Shown here piece by piece: positions 16,068 through 24,547 of a stretch of 64,000 nt of DNA; within the stretch, counting starts at the first letter, position 1; each line of letters starts with the position of its first letter. The translations under genes were made by a program, and so were the position numbers. Where the stretch lies: NCBI RefSeq assembly GCF_014904755.1, contig NZ_JACZFQ010000070.1, positions 32,674 through 96,673 of the forward strand, in the 5' to 3' direction. Source of the DNA: Neoluteolibacter marinus. Its GTDB lineage: Bacteria > Verrucomicrobiota > Verrucomicrobiia > Verrucomicrobiales > Akkermansiaceae. The notes beneath the pieces are model-generated. The model saw only the letters and a list, made by a program, of their open reading frames with translations. It did not search any database and was not told where the DNA came from.

Positions 16068-18070
16068 TCGGCGGGGAGATCTTCGACAAACAGCTTGAGG
16101 TCTTCCCCCGACAGGATTCGATCCGGTCTCCCGGAAATCTGGCGGAACGTACCGTCCGAACCTTGGAGAAAGACGCGGCCCCGCGTGAGGTCGTATGTAT
16201 CCTGGTCGAGGGTCGCCCGGTTCGCCTCGGTGAGGTGGAAGTTTCTCAAGCCGATTTGGCCTTGGACGCGGTCGGAGCTGGTTCCGAGATGGAGGCCATC
16301 GAGTGAGTTCGCGATGACAATGAGAATGGGGTGTCCGGCGATGTGAATGGTGAGCGCATAGTATTGGCCGCCCTTTGTCGCTTTGCTTCCCAGCGGTCCC
16401 CGAAGTGTGGTGACCCGCTCTTTTTCTCCCTCCCGACCGCCCTCGACGACCCTCCACTCGGGGCCGATTTCATCTGGGAGACCGGGCTCCGGATGGGCTG
16501 GTGCCCTCTCTTCCGGCTCCAGTTTCCAGTCTCCGTTCTCCCGGACGAGATCCACGTCGATATCGCTTTCGCTGCCATCGGGCCTGCGCCACTTCAAATC
16601 GATCTTCGCCTGATCGCCCCTGATCCAGCGCACGCCCACGATCTCCATGGAGGCGAGGTCATTGAGGTCAGCCTCCGTGTTTTCATCCCCGTCAATGACT
16701 TCCCGCATGGCTTCCGAACAAAGTTCACGGAGCGCGTCAAGATCGCCGGCTTTCGCGGCCTCGAGTGCTTTTTCCATGACCTCCTCGGGACCCTGTTTCG
16801 CATTCTCGGCGCGCGTTTGCTCGAGCCTGGCAATGGCTTCCGCTTTCTCCCGTTCAAGCAAGGCCTTCTCGCGGGCGGGAAGGTAGGAGAAAAAGGCAAT
16901 CCCCGTGAAAACGATCAACGTGCCCAGCAAGAGGCCCAAGGCCACCACCACGAACCTGCCGAAGCGGCTGCTCCGGCCCATGATGCCGAAAATGAAGGCC
17001 AACAGCATGGCCACGCCGCCGAAGACCAGTGCAATCTCGTCGCGGTGCGACAACGCCAGCAGGACCAGGGTGCCGAGGATGCTGGCGAGGAACAGACCGA
17101 AGGCGAGCTTGCCGTAACCCATGGCCTCCGGTTGCGGGGTTCGGGACTTCCGGGGACTTGTCGTGGAGGCATTCTCGACCTCCGTCTTCACCTCCGCAGC
17201 GCTTTGCTGCCGCAGTTCGCGCTCTTTTTCCAGAGTCCGCAGCACGATCTCATCGATCCGAGCGTTGACCGCGGCGCGCTGGCTGGGAGCGGGAAAACGA
17301 CCGAGCGGCAACTCGCCGGTGAGCATTTCGTAGATGACCACGCCGAGGCTGTAGAGGTCGGCGCGATGGTCGACATCGTGCGGCTTCTCGTGTTGCTCGG
17401 GCGCCATGTAGGCGGCACTGCCGAGAACGCCGCCGGTCAAGGTCAGGGTGAAGTCGCGCTGCGGATCGCCGACCAGGCGGGCGATCCCGAAGTCGGCGAT
17501 CTTCACCTTGCCCTCGCGGTCGAGCAGGATGTTTTCCGGCTTGATGTCGCGGTGCCAGATCCCCTGCGCGTGGGCGGCCTGCAGCGCGTCGCAAAGCGGC
17601 GGGACGATCGCCAGCGCCTGTTCCGGCGTGAAGCGGCCGGCGCGCATCGCCTGGTGGAGGTTCACGCCGTCGACGTATTCCATCACCAGGTAAAAGAAGC
17701 CGCCGCTTTCGCCGTGCTCGTGGACGGCGACGATGTTCGGGTGGTTGAGCTTTCCCAGGGTCCGCGCCTCGCGGGCGAAGCGCTCCGCGAATGCCGGGTC
17801 GCGGCCGAGCTCCGGTGCCAGGATCTTCAGCGCGACCGTGCGGTCGAGGGCCGGTTGGCGGACCTGATAGACGAAGCCCATGCCGCCTTGTCCGATCAGG
17901 CGGACGATCTCCCATTGAGGGAAGGCGGCGGCGATCTCGTCCAGCGGAGGCGCCGTCTTGCCGGCCGGCACAGGCTCGTCGGCGCCGCGCAGCAGGCAGG
18001 CCGGGCAGAAGCCGCCGGGGGCGTCGGGCGGGATGGGCGCTTGGCAGGTGGGGCAGGATTTCGGATTCAC
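16064..18070 (-). CDS. Zinc-ribbon Ser/Thr protein kinase A
   Basis: The protein has 668 residues. A zinc ribbon (Cys 6, 9, 22, 25) precedes a complete Hanks-type kinase: GQGGMGFVYQVRQ, catalytic WHRDIKPENILLD, metal-binding ADFGIARL and an activation loop ending SAAYMAPEQ. Four hydrophobic segments between about residues 315 and 400 (LAFGLFLASILGTLVLLAL and the following ones) anchor it. The C-terminal ~270 residues resemble a DUF4878-like alpha/beta module (EVMEKALEAAKAGDLDALRELCSEAMREVIDGD) plus a beta-rich end. The start is GTG 18070, 34 nt after a GTAAC box. It is divergent from sigma B and coupled to sigma A. The C-terminal module may be the sensor; this is inference. Confidence 0.9.
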   Translation of the reverse strand: MNPKSCPTCQAPIPPDAPGGFCPACLLRGADEPVPAGKTAPPLDEIAAAFPQWEIVRLIGQGGMGFVYQVRQPALDRTVALKILAPELGRDPAFAERFAREARTLGKLNHPNIVAVHEHGESGGFFYLVMEYVDGVNLHQAMRAGRFTPEQALAIVPPLCDALQAAHAQGIWHRDIKPENILLDREGKVKIADFGIARLVGDPQRDFTLTLTGGVLGSAAYMAPEQHEKPHDVDHRADLYSLGVVIYEMLTGELPLGRFPAPSQRAAVNARIDEIVLRTLEKERELRQQSAAEVKTEVENASTTSPRKSRTPQPEAMGYGKLAFGLFLASILGTLVLLALSHRDEIALVFGGVAMLLAFIFGIMGRSSRFGRFVVVALGLLLGTLIVFTGIAFFSYLPAREKALLEREKAEAIARLEQTRAENAKQGPEEVMEKALEAAKAGDLDALRELCSEAMREVIDGDENTEADLNDLASMEIVGVRWIRGDQAKIDLKWRRPDGSESDIDVDLVRENGDWKLEPEERAPAHPEPGLPDEIGPEWRVVEGGREGEKERVTTLRGPLGSKATKGGQYYALTIHIAGHPILIVIANSLDGLHLGTSSDRVQGQIGLRNFHLTEANRATLDQDTYDLTRGRVFLQGSDGTFRQISGRPDRILSGEDLKLFVEDLPAE

Positions 18071-18077
18071 ACGGATT

Positions 18078-18104
18078 CCTGACGGATCGGGCGCCGGAGG
18101 TTAC
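18078..18104 (-). promoter_or_regulatory. GTAAC-type promoter of kinase A
   Basis: GTAAC (18100-18104 on the minus strand) is followed by a 15-nt spacer and CGTCAGG. The GTG start lies 34 nt from the first base of the box, which leaves almost no leader. The same box occurs before six other genes of this island. Confidence 0.5.
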
Positions 18105-18148
18105 GGAAAAACTTCGCGGTTTGGCCAGACCGGCGCGTGTCCGGGTCG

Positions 18149-18167
18149 CGGCAGGTAACAACTGCCG
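18149..18167 (+). promoter_or_regulatory. Palindrome around the GTAAC box of sigma B
   Basis: CGGCAG-GTAACAA-CTGCCG has a perfect 6-bp inverted repeat placed exactly around the presumed -35 box. It could be an operator for a dimeric regulator. Confidence 0.4.
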
Positions 18168-18181
18168 GCTTTTCCTGAATC
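18155..18181 (+). promoter_or_regulatory. GTAAC-type promoter of sigma B
   Basis: GTAACAA (18155-18161) and CTGAATC (18175-18181) are separated exactly as in the kinase B promoter: 15 nt between GTAAC and CTGAATC. The start codon is 39 nt downstream of the first base. Confidence 0.5.
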
Positions 18182-18193
18182 CCAGCGGTGATT

Positions 18194-18898
18194 ATGACCC
18201 GGGAAGTGGCGAGTGAAGATCGGCAACCCTTGTTCCTGACGACCCGTTGGTCGCTGGTGGTGGGCGCGGCGGCGGGGGCGGAAACTTCGCTGGAGGTGCT
18301 GTGCCGCCAGTACTGGCAGCCGGTCTATGCGGTCGCGCGGCGGGCGGGGAATGATGAGGAGGCGGCGAAAGACCTGACCCAGGGCTTTTTCGAAATGATC
18401 CTGCGCAAGGGGACCCTCGGCCTGGCCGACCGGCAGAAAGGCCGCTTCCGGACGTTTTTGGTCACGGCCTTGAAGCGCTACATGGTCAACGAGTGGCGCC
18501 GCGATCACGCCGCCAAACGCGGGGGATCGGCGGAACCGGTGAGTCTCGACACCGAACTCGCGGAGCGGGTGGCCGGCGACGAGCGTGATCTTTCCCCCGA
18601 CGCCTTGTTCGACCGGCGTTGGGCGCTGGCTCTGTTAGATGCCGCGATGCAACGGTTGGGTGAGGAGTCGGGCAGGGACTTCGCGCAGCTCAAGCATTGC
18701 CTCACCGCGGAACGCGGGGAGATCGACTATGGGGAACTCGCGGGCCGTCTCGGCTCGAGCGAGGGGGCGGTCCGGGTTTCAGTTCACCGCCTGCGCAAGC
18801 GCTACCGCGCGGTGATTCGTGAGGAGGTCGCGCGTACCGTGGCCGATGAGTCCGAGGTCGAGGAGGAAATGCGAGCCCTGATGGCGGCGCTGATGTAA
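18194..18898 (+). CDS. Kinase-linked ECF sigma factor B
   Basis: The 234-residue sigma factor has region 2 (EEAAKDLTQGFFEMIL...KGRFRTFLVTALKRYMVNEWRRD) and region 4 (GELAGRLGSSEGAVRVSVHRLRKRYRAVI). The family hallmark FLTTRWSLVVGAA is near the N-terminus. ATG 18194 is preferred over an in-frame GTG at 18188. The stop codon lies inside the GTAAC box that precedes kinase B 30 bp later, so kinase B can be transcribed from its own promoter as well as by read-through. The region 2.2 patch reads AAKD instead of DAED. Confidence 0.85.
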   Translation: MTREVASEDRQPLFLTTRWSLVVGAAAGAETSLEVLCRQYWQPVYAVARRAGNDEEAAKDLTQGFFEMILRKGTLGLADRQKGRFRTFLVTALKRYMVNEWRRDHAAKRGGSAEPVSLDTELAERVAGDERDLSPDALFDRRWALALLDAAMQRLGEESGRDFAQLKHCLTAERGEIDYGELAGRLGSSEGAVRVSVHRLRKRYRAVIREEVARTVADESEVEEEMRALMAALM

Positions 18899-18921
18899 CA
18901 AGCGGCGACCCTTGCTGAATC
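18895..18921 (+). promoter_or_regulatory. GTAAC-type promoter of kinase B
   Basis: GTAACAA overlaps the sigma B stop codon, and CTGAATC follows after the same 15-nt spacing as in the sigma B promoter. ATG 18929 is 34 nt from the first base, with no Shine-Dalgarno sequence between, so the message may be leaderless. Confidence 0.5.
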
Positions 18922-18928
18922 ACCGGAC

Positions 18929-21160
18929 ATGAGCGGACCCAAGACATGCACGCGCTGCGGGGCGACGATGAACGACGAAACGGCGGGAGGCCTGTGCCCA
19001 CGCTGCCTGATGGCGATGAATTTCGACACACGGACGATGCCGGAGGGCGAGGAGGCCCCCCGCGCGGCCACGCTCTCGGCGGAGGAAATGCGCGAGCGCT
19101 TCCCTCAGTTCGAGATCCTAGAATACCTCGGTCGTGGTGGCATGGGGGTGGTCTACAAGGCACGCCAGAAAGCGCTGGACCGGGTGGTGGCGATCAAGGT
19201 GCTGGCCGGCGAGTGGCAAGGCGATGCGGATTTCGCGGCGCGGTTCGAGCGTGAGGCGAAGACGCTGGCCCAGATGAGCCACCCGAACATTGTCACGGTG
19301 CACGATTTCGGCGATGCCGGCGGACTCTACTACATCGTGATGGAATACATCGACGGCGTGAATCTCCGGGACCTGCTGCGCGAGGGCAAGATGGCGCCGG
19401 AACAGGCGCTGGCGATCGTGCCGCCGGTTTGCGAGGCCTTGGAGTATGCCCACGGCAAGGGAGTGGTCCATCGGGACATCAAGCCGGAGAACCTTTTGTT
19501 AGATCGCGATGGTAGGGTGAAGATCGCGGACTTCGGGATCGCCTCGCTGGTCGGGGCGACGGGGGAAAAGTCGGGCACGCCGCCGTACATGGCGCCGGAG
19601 CAGGAGAGCGGAGCGGTTGATCGTCGCACCGACATCTACGCGCTGGGTGTGGTGCTCTATGAGATGCTGACCGGGGAACGGCCGGCGAAGGACGTCGTCG
19701 CCCCGTCGCGGAAAGTCGAGGTCGACGTGAAGATCGACGAGATGGTGCTGCGCGCCCTGGAGAAGGAACCGGAGCGGCGTTACCAGACGGCCGGCGAGCT
19801 CCGCACGGTGGTCGAAACGATCCAACCGGCAAGCTCCGGTTCCGGGGGCTCTTCGACCAAGGATCCGCCGCGGTCGCGCGGGATGTTCCGGCGCTGGTGG
19901 TGGGTGCTGCTGGTGTTGATTCCGGTCGGGCTTCTCCTCGGCATCGCCGGCGGGGCGGTCTTCTACGGGATCCAGCCGAAGAAATATGAGGCGAAATCGG
20001 TCGTTCAGATCCGTCCTCTCGATCCTGCAAAGTCCGACCCGGCGGTGGCGACCCAGATCGCCGCCATGAAATCCGGCGCCACCTTGAGCGACGTGGCGGA
20101 GCGCTTGGCATTGCCGAGACGCTGGAGAATGCACCCGGAAATGGTGCAGCTGGCCTTGCGCCGCTACATCAATGTCACTCACATCCGGGGCACCTCCTTG
20201 ATCGAGGTGAGAGTCCGCTACAGCGACCGGACGGATGTCGTCGACATTGCGAAAGCGTTCGTGGAGGCCTACCGCGCCCGGGTCGGGGACAAGGTCAGCG
20301 TCTTGATCCACGAGGAACCGATGCTCCCGGATCGGCCGGTGTCGCCCGTGATCGCTTGGTGCCTGGCGGCGGGTGCCGCGGCAGGGCTCTTGGTTTCCCC
20401 GTTCATCGCGCTACTGGTGATGGTTCTGTTGCAGCGGGTTTTTCCGGAAGGCGGACGCACGCCAAAGGCCGCAAACAAAGGGAAATGGGGCTTGGGCCTG
20501 CTCGTCACGAGTATGGTGGCGGGATTCACCCTTTGGGATGCCGTCAACGAGACGTTCCTCATGGTGGCGTGCGCCCTCGTCGCGGCGGCAGCTGTCGCTT
20601 GTGGGATCCGGGCATGGAAGACACGGCTGGGGAAATTCACGGCGGTCGTCTCCGGGCTTTGGCTCGTCGGCTGGCTGGTTTTCGCGGTCGGCTTTCTCAG
20701 TCCCATCGGTTCGCTGCACCAATACTCCGGTCAGAACCTCTATCCCCGGCTGGAGGTGCCACGGGACCACGGTGGAATGCTTGTCGTCGCCTTCGGGCAG
20801 CCGGGCTATCCGGAGCTTCCCATCCAGGGGAAACACCAGGTCCTCAGGTTTCCGGAAGACGGGATTTTGATCACCTCGTCGGTCCCGCGTTTCGGACTCA
20901 ACGCGGACCATGAGATCGAATCCCGCGACCCGGCGACCGGAAAGCATGAGGTCTCCAGGTTGGAAAGCCATTGGGAAACAGGGGGGACGCGCGAGGCGGC
21001 CGATGGCATCCGTTTCGGCTACCAGGTTTGGGAAGTCGGCGGTGACGCGCATTGGAAAGACCGGAAGTCGTCGGATCCCCGGCCAAAGGTCGACGAGATC
21101 GAGTCCCGGCTGCGCGCCCGGGCGGGCTTGGCGCCGGTTGAAGCGGAATCCGGGAAATGA
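18929..21160 (+). CDS. Zinc-ribbon Ser/Thr kinase B with Wzz-like C-terminus
   Basis: The protein has 743 residues. A zinc ribbon (Cys 7, 10, 23, 26) precedes a full kinase domain (GRGGMGVVYKARQ, VHRDIKPENLLLD, IADFGIASL, SGTPPYMAPEQ; about residues 60-320). A helix (WWWVLLVLIPVGLLLGIAGGAVFYG) is followed by a periplasmic segment that resembles the Wzz/GumC chain-length domain: YEAKSVVQIRPLD, IEVRVRYSDRTDVVDIAKAFVEAY and VLIHEEPMLPDRPVSPV, ending in a second helix. More helices and a soluble tail follow. A Ser/Thr kinase joined to a Wzz-like sensor is unusual; Wzz domains normally pair with BY tyrosine kinases. Polysaccharide sensing would be an inference. Confidence 0.87.
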   Translation: MSGPKTCTRCGATMNDETAGGLCPRCLMAMNFDTRTMPEGEEAPRAATLSAEEMRERFPQFEILEYLGRGGMGVVYKARQKALDRVVAIKVLAGEWQGDADFAARFEREAKTLAQMSHPNIVTVHDFGDAGGLYYIVMEYIDGVNLRDLLREGKMAPEQALAIVPPVCEALEYAHGKGVVHRDIKPENLLLDRDGRVKIADFGIASLVGATGEKSGTPPYMAPEQESGAVDRRTDIYALGVVLYEMLTGERPAKDVVAPSRKVEVDVKIDEMVLRALEKEPERRYQTAGELRTVVETIQPASSGSGGSSTKDPPRSRGMFRRWWWVLLVLIPVGLLLGIAGGAVFYGIQPKKYEAKSVVQIRPLDPAKSDPAVATQIAAMKSGATLSDVAERLALPRRWRMHPEMVQLALRRYINVTHIRGTSLIEVRVRYSDRTDVVDIAKAFVEAYRARVGDKVSVLIHEEPMLPDRPVSPVIAWCLAAGAAAGLLVSPFIALLVMVLLQRVFPEGGRTPKAANKGKWGLGLLVTSMVAGFTLWDAVNETFLMVACALVAAAAVACGIRAWKTRLGKFTAVVSGLWLVGWLVFAVGFLSPIGSLHQYSGQNLYPRLEVPRDHGGMLVVAFGQPGYPELPIQGKHQVLRFPEDGILITSSVPRFGLNADHEIESRDPATGKHEVSRLESHWETGGTREAADGIRFGYQVWEVGGDAHWKDRKSSDPRPKVDEIESRLRARAGLAPVEAESGK

Positions 21161-21161
21161 C

Positions 21162-21187
21162 GTAACGCGACGGCCGGAATATGGTAG
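21162..21187 (+). promoter_or_regulatory. GTAAC-type promoter of sigma C
   Basis: GTAACGC (21162) and TGGTAG (21182-21187) have 15 nt between GTAAC and TGGTAG. The identical arrangement stands before sigma D. ATG 21201 is 39 nt from the first base. Confidence 0.55.
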
Positions 21188-21200
21188 GGAGCGTGTCGAC

Positions 21201-21917
21201 ATGTCCGAAGACCGCTCCGACCTCTTCCTCACCACCCGCTGGACCCTGGTTGGGGAGGCGGCCCGAACGGGGGACGCCGGTGCGAAGCAGGCGCTTGGAA
21301 GCTTGTTCGTGACCTACTGGAAGCCGCTTTATCGCTACGCGAGGAGGCAGGGGAAGAGTCCGGAGGACGCGGAGGACTTGGTACAAGGCTTTTTCGAGCA
21401 TTTGCTGGAAGGCGACGGTCTGCGGAAGGTCGATCGTGACCGCGGGCGCTTCCGGGCTTTCATGCTGGGCTCGCTGAAAAATTACGTGGCCAGCGAGTGG
21501 CGGCGTGAGCACCGGCAGAAGCGCGGGGGATTCGCCGTCCATTTGTCCTTGGACTGGCACGACGCCGAGACAGGGCTGGGACTGGACGCGGAGGAGCACC
21601 GCAGTCCGGACCGCTGGTTCGACAAGGAATGGGCCACGGCACTCCTCGACAAGGTGCTGGACGATCTGGACCGCGACGAACCGGGCTTCGAGCGCTGGAA
21701 GCGGTTCCTCGGGAGGGGGCAGGGGGACTTGTCTTACGCGGACGTGGCGTCGGTTCACGGCATGAGCGAAGGCGCTGCCCGGGTAGCCGTGCACCGGCTG
21801 CGCAAGCGCTACCGGCAGCGGGTGCGCGATGAGATTGCGGGCACTTTGGCCGATCCCTCGATGATCGACGACGAGATGCGGTCCCTGTTCGAGGCGTTGA
21901 CCGATGATTTCACGTAA
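21201..21917 (+). CDS. Kinase-linked ECF sigma factor C
   Basis: The 238-residue sigma factor opens MSEDRSDLFLTTRWTLVGEAAR. Region 2 contains PEDAEDLVQGFFEHLL and RGRFRAFMLGSLKNYVASEWRRE; region 4 contains DVASVHGMSEGAARVAVHRLRKRYRQ. The open frame begins at 20910, but ATG 21201 is where the family similarity starts, and it avoids overlap with kinase B. It keeps an intact DAED patch, unlike sigma A and B. It is followed after 33 bp by kinase C, and its stop codon TAA is part of the next GTAAC box. Confidence 0.87.
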   Translation: MSEDRSDLFLTTRWTLVGEAARTGDAGAKQALGSLFVTYWKPLYRYARRQGKSPEDAEDLVQGFFEHLLEGDGLRKVDRDRGRFRAFMLGSLKNYVASEWRREHRQKRGGFAVHLSLDWHDAETGLGLDAEEHRSPDRWFDKEWATALLDKVLDDLDRDEPGFERWKRFLGRGQGDLSYADVASVHGMSEGAARVAVHRLRKRYRQRVRDEIAGTLADPSMIDDEMRSLFEALTDDFT

Positions 21918-21940
21918 CGGCAAGCGGGGAAGGGACAAGG
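21914..21940 (+). promoter_or_regulatory. GTAAC-type promoter of kinase C
   Basis: GTAAC (21914-21918) overlaps the sigma C stop, as in pair B. The downstream element (GACAAGG) is less similar. Here a GGGAAGG sequence near the ATG could act as a ribosome site, unlike in pair B. Confidence 0.4.
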
Positions 21941-21950
21941 GAAGGATGAC

Positions 21951-23429
21951 ATGAACGACCAAGCGATTTGCCTCGAATGTGGAAAGCCGTTGCCAGCGGG
22001 CGGTACGCACGAGATCTGCCCCGCATGCCTGATGGCCCAGGCCATGGCCTCCGGAACCAGGGACACCCGGACGGGCGGGGCGGGACAGGTTCCGCCGTCA
22101 CCGGACGAGATCGCGGCGCGGTTTCCCCAGTTCGAGGTGGTCGAGTGCCTTGGCCGCGGCGGCATGGGTGTCGTCTACAAAGCCCGGCAGAAGTCGCTGG
22201 ATCGTTGGGTGGCGATCAAGGTGCTGGCCCCGGAGCGGATTCACGACGAGCGGTTCGCGGAGCATTTCGAGAAGGAGGCCAAGACGCTGGCGAGGATGAG
22301 CCACCCGAACATCGTGACGGTGTTCGATCACGGGGAGTCGGACGGGCTGTTCTACATCGTGATGGAGTACGTCGATGGGGTGAACCTCCGCGACCTGCTA
22401 CGCGAGGGCAAGATGGCTCCGGAGCAGGCACTGGCCATCGTGCCGCCGGTCTGCGAGGCCTTGGAGTATGCCCACGGCAAGGGCGTGGTCCATCGCGACA
22501 TCAAGCCGGAGAACCTTTTGTTAGATCGTGATGGAAGGGTGAAGATCGCCGACTTCGGGATCGCCTCGCTGGTCGGGGCGACGGGTGAGAAATCGGGCAC
22601 ACCGCCCTACATGGCGCCGGAGCAGGAGCAAGGAACTGTCGACCGCCGGGCGGACATCTACGCTCTGGGCGTGGTGCTCTACGAAATGCTGACCGGCGAG
22701 CGGCCGGCGAAAGACGTCGTCGCCCCGTCGCGGAAGGTCGAGGTGGACGTGAAGATCGACGAGATGGTACTACGCGCCCTCGAGAAGGAACCGGAGCGGC
22801 GCTACCAGACGGCGGCGGAGTTCCGGACGATGGCGCAGACCATGGCAGGTTCCGGCAAGCTCCCTGCGACCTCCTCAGGTATCCGCGAGGCACGATTCAA
22901 TGCGGGTTCTGTGAGGCTTCATTTCACCATCTTGGCCGTGACCTGGTGGATCAGCATGCCACTTGGAGCCATCCTTCCGCTGGTGTCGGGCGAGGAAGAG
23001 ATTCTCCTCCTTTTGCTATGGCTGCCGGCGATGGCCGTGGCCGGGGTCTTCTGGTGCGTCCTCCTGTACCGCCAGTGGCTGCTTCTCCAGGGGCACGGCG
23101 CTCGCGTTACCCCGGGCAAGGCGGTTGGCTACGGGTTCATTCCCTTTTACTGCTTTTACTGGTGGTTCCACGCCTACGCCGGGCTGGCCACCGATACGAA
23201 CCGCTGCCTGGAAAGGGCTGGAGCCGCTGCTCCCCGCATGTCGTTCGGTCTCTCCGTGACCTACTGCGTCCTAGGCGTCCTCCTGTGCACGATCGGGCTC
23301 CATCCGGTCGCAGGAGCCTTGATCGACGTTCCCTACATGATCGTGGGCTTCATTTTGATCCTCCAGCAGAGGGACTGTGTCCTCGCCTTGCTGAAGCTGA
23401 GGTCGGGGGAAGCAGCGGATTTGAGGTAA
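21951..23429 (+). CDS. Zinc-ribbon Ser/Thr kinase C with DUF4328-like membrane tail
   Basis: The protein has 492 residues. The zinc ribbon uses Cys 7, 10, 23 and 26. The kinase domain is complete (GRGGMGVVYKARQ, VHRDIKPENLLLD, IADFGIASL, PPYMAPEQ). From about residue 320 the protein is a multi-helix membrane module (FTILAVTWWISMPLGAILPLV, LLLWLPAMAVAGVFWCVLLY, VGYGFIPFYCFYWWFHAY) resembling DUF4328 proteins. The second lobe of the kinase is almost identical to that of kinase B at protein and DNA level, while the first lobe differs more. It ends at the convergent gene pair 23621-25642. Confidence 0.88.
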   Translation: MNDQAICLECGKPLPAGGTHEICPACLMAQAMASGTRDTRTGGAGQVPPSPDEIAARFPQFEVVECLGRGGMGVVYKARQKSLDRWVAIKVLAPERIHDERFAEHFEKEAKTLARMSHPNIVTVFDHGESDGLFYIVMEYVDGVNLRDLLREGKMAPEQALAIVPPVCEALEYAHGKGVVHRDIKPENLLLDRDGRVKIADFGIASLVGATGEKSGTPPYMAPEQEQGTVDRRADIYALGVVLYEMLTGERPAKDVVAPSRKVEVDVKIDEMVLRALEKEPERRYQTAAEFRTMAQTMAGSGKLPATSSGIREARFNAGSVRLHFTILAVTWWISMPLGAILPLVSGEEEILLLLLWLPAMAVAGVFWCVLLYRQWLLLQGHGARVTPGKAVGYGFIPFYCFYWWFHAYAGLATDTNRCLERAGAAAPRMSFGLSVTYCVLGVLLCTIGLHPVAGALIDVPYMIVGFILILQQRDCVLALLKLRSGEAADLR

Positions 23430-23446
23430 AGAATCCGGTGGCCTGT

Positions 23447-23473
23447 GGTAGGGGCGGACTTGTCGTCCACCGG
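23447..23473. repeat. REP-like palindrome
   Basis: GGGCGGAC-TTGTC-GTCCACC forms a hairpin in the gap between two convergent genes. It is a single copy in this window, different from the other palindromic elements. Assignment as a dispersed repeat needs genome-wide counting. Confidence 0.4.
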
Positions 23474-23620
23474 TTCCGCAAAGACCGTTTCGATATCCGA
23501 CAGGGTGAAGGTTTTATCCGTCGAGATCGACGGTCCGAGCCCGGGGTTGGAATCGGAAATCCGGGAGGCCGCACGGAAGACGAATCGCAGGGCCGCTCCG
23601 GGGCTCTTTACGGGGGAGAA

Positions 23621-24505
23621 TCAGTTGCTTCCTTCATCGTGCGGCTCATCGGGACTCACCATTGCCATGCGGCGCTGAGCCTCGCGCCGCCCCATCTCCT
23701 GAAGGGATTCCGGGAGATCCTCACAGATGGATGCGATGGTCCGGTCCTCTTCGGAAAGAAGGGCCATGTCAAAATACTCCTTCAAGCACTGTTCCCGGGT
23801 GTCGAGCGCTTCTTCGGGAAGCGCGGCGATGTCGGTGCGCATCCGTTCGAGGTCTCCGTAGGTGGCACTGGTGATGGCCCGCGCCGCAGCCGAGACCTGC
23901 ATGGGCGACTGTTTCGGCTCCCGCGCCCAGGCAAGCGCAGCCGCCGCGTCCGTTTCAAGCCATCCTTCCATCATGTTGCGGGCGTCGGCATGGTTCGTGA
24001 AGGAGGTGCCGGGACCGAAGCGCCTGAGACCGCCCTCCGGGTCCACCCGGCCCCATTGCCGCCAGAGCGAGTCCCACACTTGCTGGGTGATCCCGTTACC
24101 CCGGTCCTGCATGCCTCCCAGTGATTCGAGGGCGCGCGGGATTTCGTCAGCGGTCAGCGCACCGATCACTCCTGTCAGGAAAGCAATCTGGTTGCTGCTA
24201 TTGTAGATCTGGGCACCGCTAGCGATCAGGTCCATCCGTTCTGCGGACGTCAAAAGCCGGGCTTCCTCGGCGGTGGGGCCGTTGTAAAATGCCGCGATCT
24301 TCCCGGAGTCCTTGTTCCGGGTCATCCTATCCCGGCTTTTCCGCGTGCTATCCATCGCTCCGCCGGTCGGAGTGGAGGAATCTTCGGCGACACGACGCGG
24401 GACTCCGGCATTCGTGCCGGACTGCATCCGGTCACTCTGGCGGGCTGCCAGGAAAGCAGTGCCTCCGACGACGGCGGCGAGGATGAAAGTGGTGGCGGGT
24501 TTCAT
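23621..24505 (-). CDS. Exported protein of unknown function, paralogue 1
   Basis: The 294-residue protein is predicted to be exported or anchored by its N-terminus (MKPATTFILAAVVGGTAFLAA). ATG 24505 is preferred over 24539-proximal codons because it starts this signal. The body is helical and tryptophan-rich, with segments such as VWDSLWRQWGRVDPEGGLRRF and EGWLETDAAAALAWAREP. It is clearly paralogous to the adjacent gene 24548-25642 and truncated relative to it at the C-terminus. The DP-x-AA-x-x-W pattern recurs as irregular repeats of about 35-45 residues. I do not recognise a function. It stands between sigma/kinase pairs C and D on the opposite strand. Confidence 0.7.
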   Translation of the reverse strand: MKPATTFILAAVVGGTAFLAARQSDRMQSGTNAGVPRRVAEDSSTPTGGAMDSTRKSRDRMTRNKDSGKIAAFYNGPTAEEARLLTSAERMDLIASGAQIYNSSNQIAFLTGVIGALTADEIPRALESLGGMQDRGNGITQQVWDSLWRQWGRVDPEGGLRRFGPGTSFTNHADARNMMEGWLETDAAAALAWAREPKQSPMQVSAAARAITSATYGDLERMRTDIAALPEEALDTREQCLKEYFDMALLSEEDRTIASICEDLPESLQEMGRREAQRRMAMVSPDEPHDEGSN

Positions 24506-24547
24506 GATGGGAGTCAGGTCAATGCCGGGGGAAAGCATGGACAGGTT

